Source: Vigna angularis | Lineage: Eukaryota > Streptophyta > Magnoliopsida > Fabales > Fabaceae | Assembly: GCF_016808095.1 (NCBI RefSeq) | Contig: NC_068975.1 | Location: 29,129,501-29,193,500, forward strand | Reading direction: 5' to 3' | DNA: 64,000 nucleotides | Shown here: positions 50,504 through 62,931 of the stretch, piece after piece | How positions within the stretch are numbered: position 1 is the first letter of the stretch | Layout: every line of letters starts with the position of its first letter | The notes under the pieces: generated by a model | Told to the model about the DNA's origin: nothing | The model's input: the letters and a program-made list of their open reading frames with translations, nothing else | Database searches by the model: none | Made by a program: the position numbers and the translations under genes

Positions 50504-53500
50504 GCATAATTTTCTCAATATTAAAATCTTAAGTAATTTTATAATGTTAAATCATTCTTTACTTTAGAAAAAATAATTCAAATAACAAAATAAAGACCTA
50601 GAATAAAGTATAGTTACATAACAATGGCACCTAGTGGATAGGTAAAGAGTTTTATAAAAATGATACTTTTTCACAATAATTTTTTTTACATTCATTTAAT
50701 TTATCATTTTTTTATTTTTTAAAAAAATACAATAATTTATTTTTTATGATTATTTTATTCTTATATTTCTATTAAATGAATGTAAAAATTTATTAAAGTT
50801 TTATTGTTTCATATTTGTTATAATTTTTTTATTCAACTTTTTTTCTTGATTTTGTCTTTAAATGGATTTATATAGATACTACTTTCTTGTTGGAGTTGTT
50901 GGGTCTTATAAGTCTTCGTCCTTCCATATTAATATGACTTCTCTTACAGTAAAGTGTTTGTTTTTGTTAGTGTGGAAAAACCTTTTGACTTTTTTTTTCA
51001 CTTTATTATTCATTTCCTATCTTGTGTTTGTTAGTGATATAAAAAAAAACTAATATAACTATATAGTTATAAAATTAGAAGGTTTGAATTTTAAGCAAGA
51101 CGTGGTAGTTTGTGTTTATAACAAAGTTATGTCCAAAAAAATCAGAATGTTTGAATTAAGTATCCCACTCTTATTTTACATTATTGTTTAAAAAAAATAA
51201 CTTTATAACATTGTATCAATTTAACGAAGCACACTTTTAATAAAGGTGAAATTAGACTATTTTGCTCATATTTGTGTGTCTGTTTTATTTTTAAATTTAT
51301 TACTGATTAAGAGTTTTGGAATAGTTTTTTAAATATTAATTTTATGATTATTTATAATGTTTTAATTTTAAAAACATTTTTTTAGAATAAATCTTAAAAA
51401 CGGACAACACAAACAAATTATTTAAAAAGATAAAATAAGTTATGAAATTTGAAAAATGATATAATATTCAAAAAAATTATAAAATTTTATGAGAATTTAA
51501 TTTTCAAAATAATTTAATAAATAAATTATGACTTAATATGTAGAAGATTCTCATAACGTACAGATTTTATAATTTCGGTTTGCAGAGCATATTTTTCGTT
51601 TTTCATCCTTGTAATATAAAATTTAATTAATAAATTAAATAACACCAAATTTTGTTTATGATAAGCAAGTTAAATACGAGAATGGTTATTTAAAAGTTTT
51701 AATAAAATATGAGAAGCACTTAAGTTGTGGTTTTTATCCAAATAGAATATATTTTGAAGCATGATAGAGGGTATTTTTACTTTATGAAATTCTCAAACTT
51801 CAAATCGGAAGGAAAGATAGGATGTTGATGAATGAGGCATCTACATACCTGATTTCAAATTACTTTTCCAATATTCACACTTGTTGAGGAAGCCAAAAGG
51901 AATAAGATTTAGAGTAAGTAACTCTTGTAATAGTTTTGAAGAGTTGAAAGAAAAATATTTATATTTAAATTATTCTTTATCTTTATGTCAAATTACTAGA
52001 ATATTGGAACAATGTTTGCAATGAGGATTAAAGGATTTTTTATCCTGCAAACGTGTTAATTTAATATGCGGAGATAAAATTATTAAAATTTTGATATAGT
52101 TTTTCCTTGAAAGACATATTAATGTAAAATTATTAAATTATCAAAAAGATAAAAAATGAATTAGAAAAAAAAACAATATAATTATATACATATATATATA
52201 TATATATATAATGCATAAAGTCTTTTTTTAGTTGATATATTTTAGTAATGTGTATCGGATTTTAGTAGACAAAAATACTCATGTATTATGAATTCTAAGT
52301 TTTAAGATCAAGGATATTTGAATAATTTTTATTCTCAAAACTATAAAAAAACAAGAAACTTTCCAAACCCTTACTCACCTCCCCTTATTCCTCTCAATAT
52401 TTTCTCTTTCATCTTTCTCACTAGGTTTGTTCATTTGTTTTTCACTTTAATAACAAAATAATTGATGATATTGATGTTGATTTTTGATTGGAGGATTCTG
52501 TTATATTTTTTCCCTTCTGATTGTAATTAAATTAAATTTAAAAATAAAAAAAATGTATTTAAGTAAAGTCAAATAATTATATTTAAAATTTAATTTTTTA
52601 AGAATATAATTTACTACTAAGTGGTATAATTTTTTTTGTTTTTGAAGTCAAATTTAATATTTATGATCAACCAGATAATGAAGTGAAGTTACAATATTAC
52701 ATGACCTAAAAAAATGTAAATACATGATAAAGTTTAACTATGTTTATCATAATTCACAATAAAGTTTTTTTGTTTATTTAAGTAAACAACTTATTCAAGT
52801 GATATTGTGTCGACATTTCTATTAGATATCGTGTATGGGATAGATGTGAAAATAAAAATTCAAAATACATTAATTTTAAAGTTGATGATTAATAAAAAAC
52901 CATAGTATATTGTTTCTTTTAATTATGTTCTAGGTTGATGATGTATAATGTTTCTTTCATGTTTGGTTTGTAGTGTTTGATGTATTCATTTGTGTCTTCC
53001 AAGAAGGATAGACAAATTTAACTTATAGACACACATCAACACTTGGTCTTTTCAAAATAAGTTTCACTGGTATAAAAATATTTTTTATTATACTGATTAT
53101 AATCTACAATCTACAGTTATAAAAAGTGATGTCGTAGCAATTTTTTTCTTTAATTTTTCTTAGTGGTCCGAAAAACTATAGGACATTTTCTTCTTATAGA
53201 TTTATGTATATTTTTAGTTTTTAAGACTATTGTCATGTACTTATGTTTTAGCTTTGAATCTTATTTTTTAATTTGTATTTTCAGAAAAAGATGAATTATA
53301 AAGAGATGAATGACATGTTGATGCTTATAAGAGAAGTTGTTATTATATTGATTTTGGCCCCAACCACTATAAAAAAAAATTATATCAATTCAAGAATTAA
53401 TATAAAAAAAACGAAAATTTTTTATACTCATTTTTTATACTAGTTTTAAAATTGATATAAAAAATATTTTTAACTTTGTATAAAAATAATTTTTTATACT

Positions 53501-53654
53501 GGTGTTTTTATTGGTCAGCCATTTAATGAATTACTCTAACTCTATATATAATAATGAATTAATAATTATAAGTTATTGAAATCTTGTTTCATTGATGTGC
53601 ATCTATAAAAATGGAAACAAAGATATGAATAACTCATAAAAGTTATAAGGCAAC
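50504..53654. other. AT-rich spacer, no gene seen; upstream part of duplication copy B
   Basis: No credible coding frame. 50935-51230 parallels 37975-38205. 51240-53360 has no counterpart in copy A and may be inserted or deleted sequence. Homology resumes at about 53370. Confidence 0.6.
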
Positions 53655-56010
53655 ATGTCTTTCCCAAGCAAGATGAATTCCGTGGGGGGCACTGTGGAAT
53701 CATTTAACAGCACAGGGAACGGGAAACAAAATTTCGAAAATTCCAAGATTAGAAGTGGAGCAATAATCCATAACCCACATCCTGGCTCTGTTTCCTCCGT
53801 AGGAGGAACTCTACGCTCCTTTCTCCAAGATGGTGATGGTGATCAGAGTTTTGCTGGTGCTGACATTCAGAGTGGAGGTAACATATTGTTTTAATATATA
53901 TTATTCATGGGACTTATACTTTATGTTGAGATTATTTTTAGATTTTGATAATTTCATTAGTTTTCTAACATCTTAATTTTTCTCTTCTTACTGCCGTGTC
54001 TCTTTTGCTGTATTCTGTACCCTTCTCCAGTCCAAGGTACATGTCATCCTTTTTGTTTATCTTTTGTTGTTCTTGTTTGATGCATGTTTTACTTGTCTTC
54101 TTGTGTTTCTGAAAACTTACTGCTATATTATAACAGAAGAAGTACTCTAATTAATGCTTTTCTGTTCTTTTTTTAAGAGGTGAATAGTGAAAAGGATGAA
54201 GATGGTACTAAGGATTTATGGGCACAGTTGCAGAAAATAGGTGTTGAAGATGATTCCTTGGGAGTTGTATATTGGTACCTTTTTAACAATCCTACTGCTT
54301 TAAAAGGTTTTAATGGTGTTCCAATTCATGAGCGCAAGAACATGTTACCTATCATTGTGCCAAACTATCAACCCAAGGGATCTAATCGGAATGTTAAGGT
54401 AGCTGTTTTTTGTTCTTGTTATTTAGAACTTCTCCTATTCGTCATGTTTATTTTTTGTTTTAATGTTTTTTATACAATCAATTACGTATAAAAACAAATT
54501 AAGTATATATATAAATACGTACTAAAAATTAGTTTTCTGATCAAATTAGACTTAAAATAAAATATAATTCTTAATACGATGAGTTAGAATTTATCCTAAA
54601 AAAGAATTGTATAAGATATATACATAAATGTGAATGAGTGTGTTAGAAATTTTATATAAATTAAAAATAAAAATAATTAAAAATATATATTAATAAAATT
54701 CTCATTTTAAAAACTAATTTTATAGGATTAAATTTAATATTCAGTTTTTAACTATTTTAAATTGATCATGTATTTTTTTTCTTCAGATAACATAGCTACT
54801 TTGAAAGAAGTTCACATGAAGAAGTGCTATGAATAAAACTTGAAGTAAAGTGCTACTATATATGTATGTGGGTAACCTTTGTCTCTTCTGCATGTTGAAG
54901 CCAGGGGCTTCTTGATTAACTTCTTTTGGATGTATCTTATTATCATAAAATTCACTTTTTATATTGAAAGTGATATTGAAATAAAAGCAGAATTTACCTT
55001 TTAACTATTTAGCTAATAATAATTTGTTGAAATACTTATTGAAAATGTATTTTTTTAATTAGTGTTATCATCAAATGTACTTCTTTCAAAAAAAAATTGA
55101 AAATAAAAAACTGAAGTTTTTTTTTGAAGGGTACAATCTTGCGCTCTATAAAAACCATAGTTCATTGTCGTTTATTTTCAAATAAATTAATAAATAAAAT
55201 GAATCAAGATTTTAATAAGTTAGAAAATGAAGTAGCTCTTAAAAATAATAGGATGAGAATAATAAAGAATAATAAAGTCCATGTAATCAGTTTTCTTTTT
55301 CACAATTTGTTCTTCATACACTTTTTGTTCCTTTTAAATGGTAATGTAATGATTTGAAAAGGGGACGCGGAAGGACAATTTTTAGTAATCCGAAATGCGG
55401 AAATATTATCCAGAATCGCATTTAAAAAATGTAATTCTTTTACCAACGTCATTTCTTTGTTTTATATTATTTGATAATATTTATTGTAAAATACATATTT
55501 TTGCCATTAATAACGAATAAATCGAAATGTGGTTGATAAAACTTTTTTTACATAATAATTCTAGAATACCTATTTTCAATGAATTTTAAGTTTACTTTTT
55601 CATCATTAAGAATTTCAAAAAAAAAAAGAAAAAGGATAGAATAGGAGGAGAAAGAAAATGGACAGTAAGAACGACATAACATACTTTTCTGTTTTTAACA
55701 CATGACCAGTTAAACATTTTACATTTTTTTAAAAAAATGCAATCTAAAATATATTTCATATTGTTGTCTTATATCGATGTCTTATATCTTATTGACTGAA
55801 ATTTAAAAGTTTTTCTTTTCATTTTTTTGAAAAACAATTTTTAAAAATAAAATCATGACAGAAATTTATATTTTAAAGTGAATATAGTAATTATCCTTAA
55901 TAGTTTATTATCTTAATAGATTGATGTGGTATATATAAACAAGAGTTTTCTTAACCCTTAATTAAAGGGTTTCATCCTAACAATTACTTTAAAGTTGGAA
56001 CATATTACAT
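50935..56010 (+). repeat. Segmental duplication, copy B
   Basis: Collinear with 37975-40035, including the intact gene at 53655-54795 and a downstream block at 55375-56010 ending in the TTAACCCTTAATTAAAGGGT palindrome. The copies are about 13 kb apart in the same orientation. Confidence 0.88.
53655..54795 (+). CDS. Hypothetical protein with an SVGGT repeat domain (150 aa, three exons)
   Basis: Exons 53655-53877, 54178-54398 and 54787-54795 join in frame (phase 1 then phase 0) and end ATA ACA TAG. I do not recognise the family. Exon 1 encodes two imperfect repeats: NSVGGTVESFNSTGNGKQNF... and SSVGGTLRSFLQDGDGDQSF..., each ending with an I-x-S-G segment, about 35 residues apart, Gly/Ser/Asn-rich with no signal peptide or membrane segment. 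Exon 2 (DLWAQLQKIGVEDDSLGVVY, then NPTALKGFNGVP and ERKNML) weakly recalls the helical C-terminal module of Myb/SANT-like, Harbinger-associated plant proteins; this is only a suggestion. A broken duplicate lies at 38704. Expression is unknown, and exon 3 adds only two residues. Confidence 0.6.
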
Positions 56011-57176
56011 AATTATATAATTATATAGTATGATATGACCAGTCAGTACAACATAGATCAATTGTCACTATCAAAATCAGTGATCAATCTGTATTTCGTA
56101 TATTAAAATAATATTAAGATAATTAATAAAGTAAAACGTGTTTATAAAATATTGGATCAATCCTAAACGAAAGTTCACTTCAAATCCTATAAATACAAAG
56201 GTGTAATAAAGAGATAAGTGATTATATTTATTGAACATTTAAGACTTATATGTAATAATCGATCAAAATAACTTAAATGTCAAAGTGTCTTTAGCTATTT
56301 TGAATAAACAATAACAATGTTTAATTGTTTTGAATAAATTATTTTAATAATTCAATAATACATTTTTAATTATGACTATGAAGCAAAATAGTTTAAAATA
56401 TATTTGAGAAGAATTCTTCCACGTAATTTTGAAATATATTAGAGAATTCCACAAACGTAAAATTAAAACCTTAAAAGGAACTTATCTCAAGTTTTTAAAA
56501 TCTTACAGAAAATTTGTTCAGAAAACATAGTCACACCCTTTTTCCTTCATATACTTACTCATTCTCAAAATCAACCAATATGTTCTCTTAATTGAAAACC
56601 TAATTTATTTCCCTTTCTAAAAACTTTCGAAAGAGTACATTCTGGAATCTTTTAAAAAAATCGGAAAAACGTTTAAGATTTCAAATTCTTAAAGTTTATG
56701 GAATAAATATTTTTAAATTGTTCATGATATTTCTGAAATAAAAAAGTTTACTGTGTAACACATCGAAATAATTAATGTAGAATAGTTAAAAATCAATTTT
56801 AAATTATTATTTGAGATGATGTGTCCGATTCCCATTGAGAAATATATTTTTTAAGAATTTTTACAAGGAAATTTATTTAATAAATTATCGGAAAGTATTT
56901 TCTTTTTTAGAATTTACAAGTATTGTAAAAAGTCAATTTTTTTTAATTACAATGCAGCGGGAGGTGCACGCAGAAAATATGAGGTTGTTGAATCACTTGC
57001 CTTAGAAGACTGGGCAGAGAATATGAAGCCCGTGTTATCACTGTTTAGACGTTGATGGCAGGCCCAATAACAGCCCAGAATACTGAGAACACGAAACAAA
57101 AAGTGCGAGTGACCGAGCGAGTCTAAGTTCTCTCTCTCTGAATCGTTTGAGTGATCGCTGAGATCTGAATCTATCT
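54796..57176. other. AT-rich spacer and COPE upstream region
   Basis: 55375-56010 is the downstream part of the segmental duplication. A short lysine/asparagine-rich frame at 55124-55357 is composition-driven. The last 200 bases before COPE are less AT-rich. GGCCCAATA at 57061, about 116 bases before the ATG, resembles the site II/TCP-type element of plant housekeeping promoters. Confidence 0.5.
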
Positions 57177-60100
57177 ATGGCGACACCGGACCACCTGTTC
57201 AACCTCCGCAACAATTTCTACCTCGGCGCCTACCAAGCCGCCATCAACAGCAGCGACGTCTCCAACCTCTCGGAAGAAGACGCCCTGGAGCGCGACACCC
57301 TCGTCCACCGCTGCTACATCGCCCTTGGCCAGTTGCAGTTCGTCATTTCCGAGATCCATGACGATGCTCCCACTCCTCTCCAAGCCGTCAAACTCCTCGC
57401 CCTCTATTTCTCCTCTCCCGACACCAAGGCATGCTTCCTTCATTTTCTCCTCAATTTCTCGTTTCATCCATCTCATCCCCTCTCCTCTCGAAAATTCGCA
57501 GGACTCTGCCATCTCCAGCCTCAAGGAATGGCTCGCGGATCCCGCCATCGGAAACAACCCCACTCTCAGGCTCGTCGCCGGTCTCGTCTTCCTCCACGAG
57601 AATGATTTCAACGAAGCACTTAAACACACCAATGCCGGAGGGACCATGGAACTGTATAACTCTTCTCTCTCTTTTTTCTCTTGTTTTTATTTTAATTATG
57701 TCGTTTCGTTATTGTAATTGTTTTTATGTTTTTTTTTTTTGCTTTCAGGCACGCATTGAATGTTCAGATCTTCATTAAGATGCATAGGTCGGATTACGCG
57801 GAGAGGCAGCTGCGGATCATGCAGCAGATTGATGAGGATCACACTCTCACTCAACTGGCCAATGCGTGGCTCGATTTGGCTGTGGTATTAATTAATTAAT
57901 TAATTTATGATAGTTGTTGTGATAAGAAATTAGGAATTATAATTGTTGGAGATGTGATATGTGATCAAATTCAAGTACGAAAGTGATAGATTCTTCTACT
58001 TTCAAGCTGATTATGTAAGATTGAGTTAGGATTAACAGCTAAGTAGAATAATAGTAAAAGAGTGATGAAATTTGGTGTGTTTTATTGATGGGTTTGGCCG
58101 AATGGTGGTGGATCAGGGAGGGTCGAAGATTCAGGAGGCGTATCTGATATTCAAAGATATGTCGGAGAGGTATCAGTCCACCAGTTTGCTTTTGAATGGC
58201 AAGGCGGTTTGCTGCATGCACATGGGCAATTTTGACGAAGCAGAGACCCTTTTGGTTGAAGCGCTGAACAAGGCACGTTTTACGTACTGTTTTTATTCTA
58301 TGAGTGTTCTCTTCCATGGATTGGACATTATAATTGACTTTTTTTATTGTGTTTATGATTTATAAGTTTTTAACTTGCTGAGTTATTTTCCTAGAATTTG
58401 TAATTGTTATAGGCAGACACACCATTTTTGGGGAGTATGTAGGGGAAGTTAGAGAGAAATAGAAACATGAGGAGAAGGAAGAGGGAAAAAGTGATACACG
58501 TGATTAAGCTGTTGTTCTGAAATGGCATTTCCATGGTTGATTTGTTGTTTTGGAATATGAGTGATGAAAATTTGTGTGGCTTATACAGGATGCCAGGGAT
58601 CCTGAAACGCTAGCCAATCTAGTTGTATGCTGTCTTCACCTTGGCAAGCCATCTAACAAATCATTCAGGTACTTGTTCCGCCAAAACCCTTTTCTTCTCT
58701 TACATTTAATAGTTATCACTTATGTGTATTGAAAATATCCTATTGGGTGGAATAATGTGGAATATGCTAGGTGTATTTTTGTAGATGGAGTTATGCCTTC
58801 CTAACTTGTTAAAAAAATTTCACAGCTCTTAAGTTTTAAATGGTGGTATTTTTTGAATGAGAGCTCCAAGATCGTCACAGATGGAGCAATGTCTTCAATC
58901 CATGTCTTCATTCTTGTTAAAAGCCGATGAATACAGTGCTAGAATTTATATGAATTCGATATTGAACCAATCAATATTCCATGGATCACGGATTTTAAAT
59001 GCAAACTTCACCATGATTCTTAGTTTGGCTTGTTTCTCCCCCAATTTGGAGTGCCTAACCTTATCAACAACATATCAATACTGAATTTCTCACTCTTAAC
59101 ATAGCCTTTAACAGCTATAGTAATTAGTGAAGTTAACATCAGCTATATGAAAGAGAGAACATGAATTGGCCTCAAATATGAATTAAATTTAGTAACTGTT
59201 GGAGATCTTTTAAGAGTAGCAACTGAGTAGTGCAAGTTCAAATAGTAAAATGGTAATATCATAAGTCCAAAACTTTAATAAAATATATAGAAAATGCACA
59301 ACATGTTAGAAATACACAATACAGATTTGTTCAATTTAAAGGGTTGAATAATGTCGTTCAAAACTATTTTGGAAGTGAACATTGAGCAACCCTTAATCTA
59401 AAAGAAAGGTGATTTTAAACATTTCAAGTGTATTGACAAAAATACTGTTATTTACATTTTGAAATTCGATATTACAAGTAAATTAATTTTTGAAACTTCT
59501 TTCTTCCTCTGCCCTGTGTTGAACTAAACAGTTCCTAACTCCAAATTCCTTTGTAAAAATAGCTTGCATCTTCAATCTGTTGTTGTGACGACATTCCTTA
59601 ACTTTTAATAACCTATATTGCTGGAAGTCTTACGGTGATTAGAGACAAGATTAATTTATAATATGTAAATAAGTGTAAACCTCGCCTTACAAGTCGGTTT
59701 TGTGGGTTGAGTTAGGTTTAAACTTCACTTTTTAACATGGTATTAGAGTCATAGTTTAAAGCCTATTCTAACAAGATTTGTGTTTGTTGGACATGTTCCA
59801 CTCTCGGACTACTCATTAATTTCTAGTCATTGAGATATATACACCTTAGGGTAGTGTGTAGGAAGTCTCACATCACTTAGAGATAAGATTAATTTATAAT
59901 ATATAAATAAATGCAAATTTCATTTTATAAGTTGATTATGTAGGATTGAGTTAGGTTTAAAGTCCATTGTTTAAAATGTATATTTTTACAAGTGACGTTT
60001 CTTATTTGATTGAATGTCCCGTTGTACTTCTGGATTTGTGCTTTTCCTTTTGAATTTATTCCTTGCCTTCCGTTTGTCACTTGATCTGGTGTGGTATTTC

Positions 60101-60262
60101 TCATTCTTCAAAATCTTCTCCCGTATATTTTTTTAACGATGTATTTGACTTGTTTTGCTTTGCAGCCAGCTGAAACTTTCTCACGCAGATCATGTACTCG
60201 TCAAGCGGGTAACATCAGCTGAAGAAAGTTTTGATAGAGCGCTACAAACATTTTCTTCATGA
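57177..60262 (+). CDS. COPE: Coatomer subunit epsilon (290 aa, six exons)
   Basis: Epsilon-COP, a TPR-like helical-repeat subunit of the COPI coat acting in Golgi-to-ER and intra-Golgi traffic. Exons 57177-57428, 57502-57653, 57749-57884, 58117-58272, 58589-58668 and 60166-60262 join in frame and end TGA 60260-60262. The sequence has ATPDHLFNLRNNFYLGAYQA, SLKEWLADPAIGNN, QIFIKMHRSDYAERQLRIMQ, NGKAVCCMHMGNFDEAETLL and SHADHVLVKRVTSAEESFDR, and the normal family length (about 290). Introns 1 (57429-57501, 73 bp) and 4 (58273-58588) must use GC donors, AAG/GCATGC and AAG/GCACGT, because no GT donor keeps the conserved protein in frame. Intron 5 (1.5 kb) contains a TRIM-like element. Identification is very secure; the GC donors are deduced from reading frame, not from transcripts. 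Confidence 0.95.
59618..59975 (+). mobile_element. TRIM-like miniature LTR element in COPE intron 5
   Basis: Two direct repeats of about 120 bp (about 59618-59737 and 59857-59975) share GGAAGTCT, AGATTAATTTATAATAT and TTGAGTTAGGTTTAAA. Directly after the first comes TGGTATTAGAGTC, a decayed initiator-Met tRNA primer site. The internal segment is about 120 bp with no coding capacity. This layout matches terminal-repeat retrotransposons in miniature. The copy is old: the repeats differ at many positions. Confidence 0.75.
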
Positions 60263-62317
60263 GTCGATTATTCAATTTCTTTCGGGAGTTGAATGGTTTG
60301 TGGTCTTCCATGCAATTTTTACACCTTGTCGTGGCCATTGTATTGGGTTGCGTATCTTAGAACATAATCAACTGGGTAATGTGGCATAGTATTCAAATTT
60401 ATAACATTGGTTTACTGAGTCTTGATGTTGTAAAAGCTACATCTGACATTAAGCAAGTTCATTTACATCGTATATTTTACTAAAAGAGCAAGAAATGCCA
60501 ATAGGTATTTTTGAGTAAACAAGATCACTGTTGTGTGGATGGATTGGCGAAGCTGTATTCTATTCTATTTTATCCGAAGTTTTGCATTCTTCTATTTGTA
60601 TCTCTCATCTCAAAATAAAAATATTGTGGTGAATTAGGTATTTACCTACTAAATTGTGTATATGGCAAGGGTAGTCTACATCGTTACGTTTTTGTGATTA
60701 GCTTAGTGTATCTTTCTGGCATTTGCAGCATCATGGCATATGTAGAATGATAGCGAGTTGGAGAAAACGTATTGAAAGGACTATGATAAAGATAAATTAG
60801 ATTGTAAATACTTTCTAAGAGGAAGTTACAATTTTATAAATACTTTTAAACGGTTTTTAGTTACTAATTTTGATTCATTTTCATTTAAATGCATGCAACA
60901 CAAGAATACTGGTGGGTGACGCCGTTGCTCTCGGCTATTGTTATTACTAGCAAAATTACAAGCATTCAGAGTCTATGAATTTGAATTTTGACTTCGATTT
61001 AAATTGAATTTGCATTCCTGCTATATTTGGATAGAATTGAATATTGGTTAATGTATTTTAGTTTGGACATTATCCATAATAGACGATACACACGGTAGAC
61101 TGTGGTTAGTTAATTTGCAGAAAGTGTGATAAAAACTATTTGTGTTCTTTTGTAGTGAATGTGACAGTTTTTATGAGCAATTGATGACTAATATTTGTAG
61201 TATTAATAATATTCATGGAGGAATGCCACTACTGAGACCAAACGAAAATATATTCATTATATATTGTTGTTGATTGTCGGATAATGCACATTTAAAAGTT
61301 ATCTTTACTCTGGTATTGAGTAGTTGGAAAATTTCAACAGTTTATTTGCTTAATATATATTTTTTAAAACATTTTATTGTACTAACACCAAGTTTTAAGA
61401 GGTTTATTAAAATGATAACAAATCGTTTTATTTAATAGAGATGTTTAAAATTTAAATTTTAATAAATTTATTTTGAATATACAACAAATTACGTTGGTTT
61501 TTGTTATTTTTTGATAAACTCTAAGTAGTGTCCCAATATTTAAATTTAATTTTTTTTATTGAGATGGATAAAGATAATTGTTTTGCGATTATTTTGTATA
61601 CTCATTATTTAGAAAATAATAATTTTTAAGTAGACCTTAAGTAATTTTAGATACTAGTTAGTAAGACTGACATATTTTTAGAAAATGATTTTTTTTTGTA
61701 GTTATTTTGTAGAAAACACTGTCATTTAATTTATGTCATTATGATTATGCCAGTGTTACATCAATTAATGATGTCATAGTTATATGTTACATCAATTAAT
61801 GATATCATTAAATTAACAAAAAGAACGTTTATTCTTTCTATCTTTTATTATAAGAAACGCTTGAAAGAAAAAAATTGTTTATCCTTCTAATAAATTATTC
61901 TATAATTGTTGTACTTTTTATTTATTTTTCTTGTTTATTCTAAAAACGTCGCAGTATTATGATACCATTTCATAAAATCATTACATAAAAAGTAGCATAT
62001 TGTAGACATTATAAAAGACATTTAACATAAAAAAATTTAGAACAAAAATAAAATATAATAGATAAATAAAAACCTATAATGATATTGGAGACGACAAAAT
62101 GGAGTCTCCTGAACAAGCGTTTTCGTTTGTGACAAAAAACAAATTGTTAAAAGAAAAGAAATAAAATAAAATAAAATGAACATAATATGGGCAAAGTTAA
62201 TTCCTGGGGTCGAGTTGTTCCAAGAAAACGAGACAAAAAGAGCAATTACATAATTTGAGATTGAATCACTTTATTTGTGTTTTTATGCGCTATCTTTAAA
62301 CTATATGAATTTTAATG

Positions 62318-62360
<43 letters not shown>

Positions 62361-62931
62361 TAAAATATAAAAATTCTTATATTTTAAAAACATGTATTTA
62401 ATATATTAAAAAAATATCAAAATCGTTACATTTTAAAGACATGGAAGAGCATCAAAACCAAAAAATTTCAAATTCGTATAAACATTTCATCTGCATCGTG
62501 TTACAGATTGCAAAATCAGATCATCATAGCATTTAAGAGACCAACTCATCACAATTTTTATAACTAATAGCACTTCTAAATTATTTTTTACATTTATATT
62601 TAACTGTAAATTTTTGAAGTTAAAAATAATACTGATTATTACTTTTATCTTTCACTCAATTCTTAATTAGTTTATATATATTTTTTAAATATTACAAATA
62701 CAATTACCTTTTGAAAAGACTTATTATAAAATAATTCAACATTTGAACATGAAAAGAACTATTCCAACTAATTCCATGATTGCATATTATTTGGTTAGGT
62801 GAATGCTGCAACTGAAAACATTATCATTATTGACTGATTGTACGTCGAATACACATGTAAGTATAACGAATGAACTAGCAAACTCCCTAAGGACAAAAAA
62901 TGTAATGGTGAGGCTCATGATGAGAAGAACC
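60263..62931. other. Convergent intergenic region, no gene seen
   Basis: Lies between the convergent COPE and epimerase genes. It holds a (TA)n tract at about 62323-62355 and a direct repeat of TTACATCAATTAATGAT at about 61757 and 61788. No coding frame is supported. Confidence 0.6.

Noticed and set aside
57171..57647. 158-codon minus-strand frame over COPE exons 1-2
   Set aside because: Shadow of a GC-rich coding exon. The plus strand has the conserved epsilon-COP sequence.
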